The position numbers and the translations under genes are program-made. Below the pieces are notes generated by a model that worked only from the letters and a program-made list of their open reading frames with translations, had not been told where the DNA came from and made no database searches. 12,585 nucleotides of DNA from Synergistaceae bacterium. Its GTDB lineage: Bacteria > Synergistota > Synergistia > Synergistales > Aminobacteriaceae. Positions 12,190 to 12,585 of this stretch are shown here, one piece after another (positions within the stretch are counted from its first letter, which is position 1; each line of letters starts with the position of its first letter). Where the stretch lies: NCBI GenBank assembly GCA_017447325.1, contig JAFSNU010000432.1, positions 1-12,585 on the forward strand. The letters are read 5' to 3'.

Positions 12190-12585
12190 ATGATAAATTT
12201 TGAGAAGTGCGACAAATTTTTTGCATTGATTGATAAATTATTCGTGTTCGCCGCGTTTATAATTCTCGGCGGCATGATGGTGTTAATCTGCCTGCAAGTA
12301 TTTTTTAGATATATTATGAACGCTCCGCTCGCATGGACTGAAGAACTCGCGCGTTTCGGCTTTATCTGGATGACGTTTGTCGCCGGATATTTAGGCGCGC
12401 GCAAAGCTCAGCATATCAGCGTCGAATTAATTCAGGACATGTTTCCGAAAGGCGTTAAAAGATTTATGCAGTTTGTGAGCTATATTATAACTGCAATATT
12501 TTTCTTTGTCGTGACGTATTATGTAGGCTCGTTATGGGGACGGCTTGCGCGTCAGATGTCGCCGGCCTTGAGAATTCGCATGAAC
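12190..12585 (+). CDS. dctQ: TRAP transporter small membrane subunit (DctQ family), 3' end outside window
   Basis: The open frame runs from ATG 12190 to the window edge (132 codons, no stop). AAGGCGTGAT at 12171-12180, nine bases before ATG, is a strong ribosome site. The DctQ pattern is clear: a first membrane helix (LFVFAAFIILGGMMVLICLQ), VFFRYIMNAPLAWTEELARF, FIWMTFVAGYLGARKAQHIS, VELI, an amphipathic linker, a third helix (VSYIITAIFFFVVTYYVG) and the start of the RQMSPALRI-type loop. DctQ is the four-helix subunit that works with DctM. dctM is expected just beyond the window. Confidence 0.93.
   Translation, partial: MINFEKCDKFFALIDKLFVFAAFIILGGMMVLICLQVFFRYIMNAPLAWTEELARFGFIWMTFVAGYLGARKAQHISVELIQDMFPKGVKRFMQFVSYIITAIFFFVVTYYVGSLWGRLARQMSPALRIRMN

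Noticed and set aside
1..12585. CRISPR array or large repeat array
   Set aside because: No regularly spaced repeats were seen anywhere in the window.

Overview
The window looks like a chromosomal segment of an AT-rich, Gram-negative-type anaerobe. Intergenic DNA and third codon positions are very AT-rich, start codons include ATG, GTG and TTG, and ribosome sites are GGAG/GAGGTG-like. The gene set (a cobA-hemD fusion, HflK/HflC, a TRAP dicarboxylate-type transporter, a class III sirtuin, a P4-type integrase relic) fits Synergistota better than other phyla I know. That assignment is an inference and no 16S is present.

Layout. (1) 15-658: a secreted L,D-transpeptidase (YkuD) gene broken by a frameshift. 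(2) 688-1257: a protein made of two tandem OB-fold (SSB-like) repeats, closed by a clear terminator. (3) 1544-2398: ispE. (4) 2399-2600: no convincing protein gene, but an extended -10 promoter, a structured stretch and a terminator suggest a ~150-nt RNA. (5) 2680-4515: the hflK-hflC pair. (6) 4593-6392: a decayed island between the 3' ends of tRNA-Thr(CGT) on + and tRNA-Arg(CCT) on -. It holds a P4-type integrase relic in three frames and, on the - strand, an unknown 90-codon gene interrupted at its start codon by a ~385-nt highly structured segment. (7) 6440-10081 (-): a three-gene operon, sirtuin - unknown 482-aa protein - CobA-HemD fusion. (8) 10237-10851: a PmtA-like phospholipid N-methyltransferase, divergent from the sirtuin operon. 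(9) 11064-12585: TRAP transporter dctP followed by dctQ, which runs off the window, with a strong hairpin between them.

The most interesting locus is about 5500-6170. The structured segment on the - strand resembles HEARO / IscB-type omega RNA, but no IscB or TnpA gene accompanies it. It sits directly after an ATGA that contains the start codon of another gene. Removing it in silico rejoins a ribosome site, an ATG and an uninterrupted 90-codon frame. This looks like an orphan, trans-mobilised RNA element caught in a recognisable host gene. The family name comes from memory of the sequence pattern and needs an Rfam search.

Most other genes are housekeeping: peptidoglycan cross-linking, isoprenoid precursors (IspE), membrane protease control (HflKC), tetrapyrrole/cobamide precursors (CobA-HemD), lipid methylation and organic-acid uptake (DctPQ).
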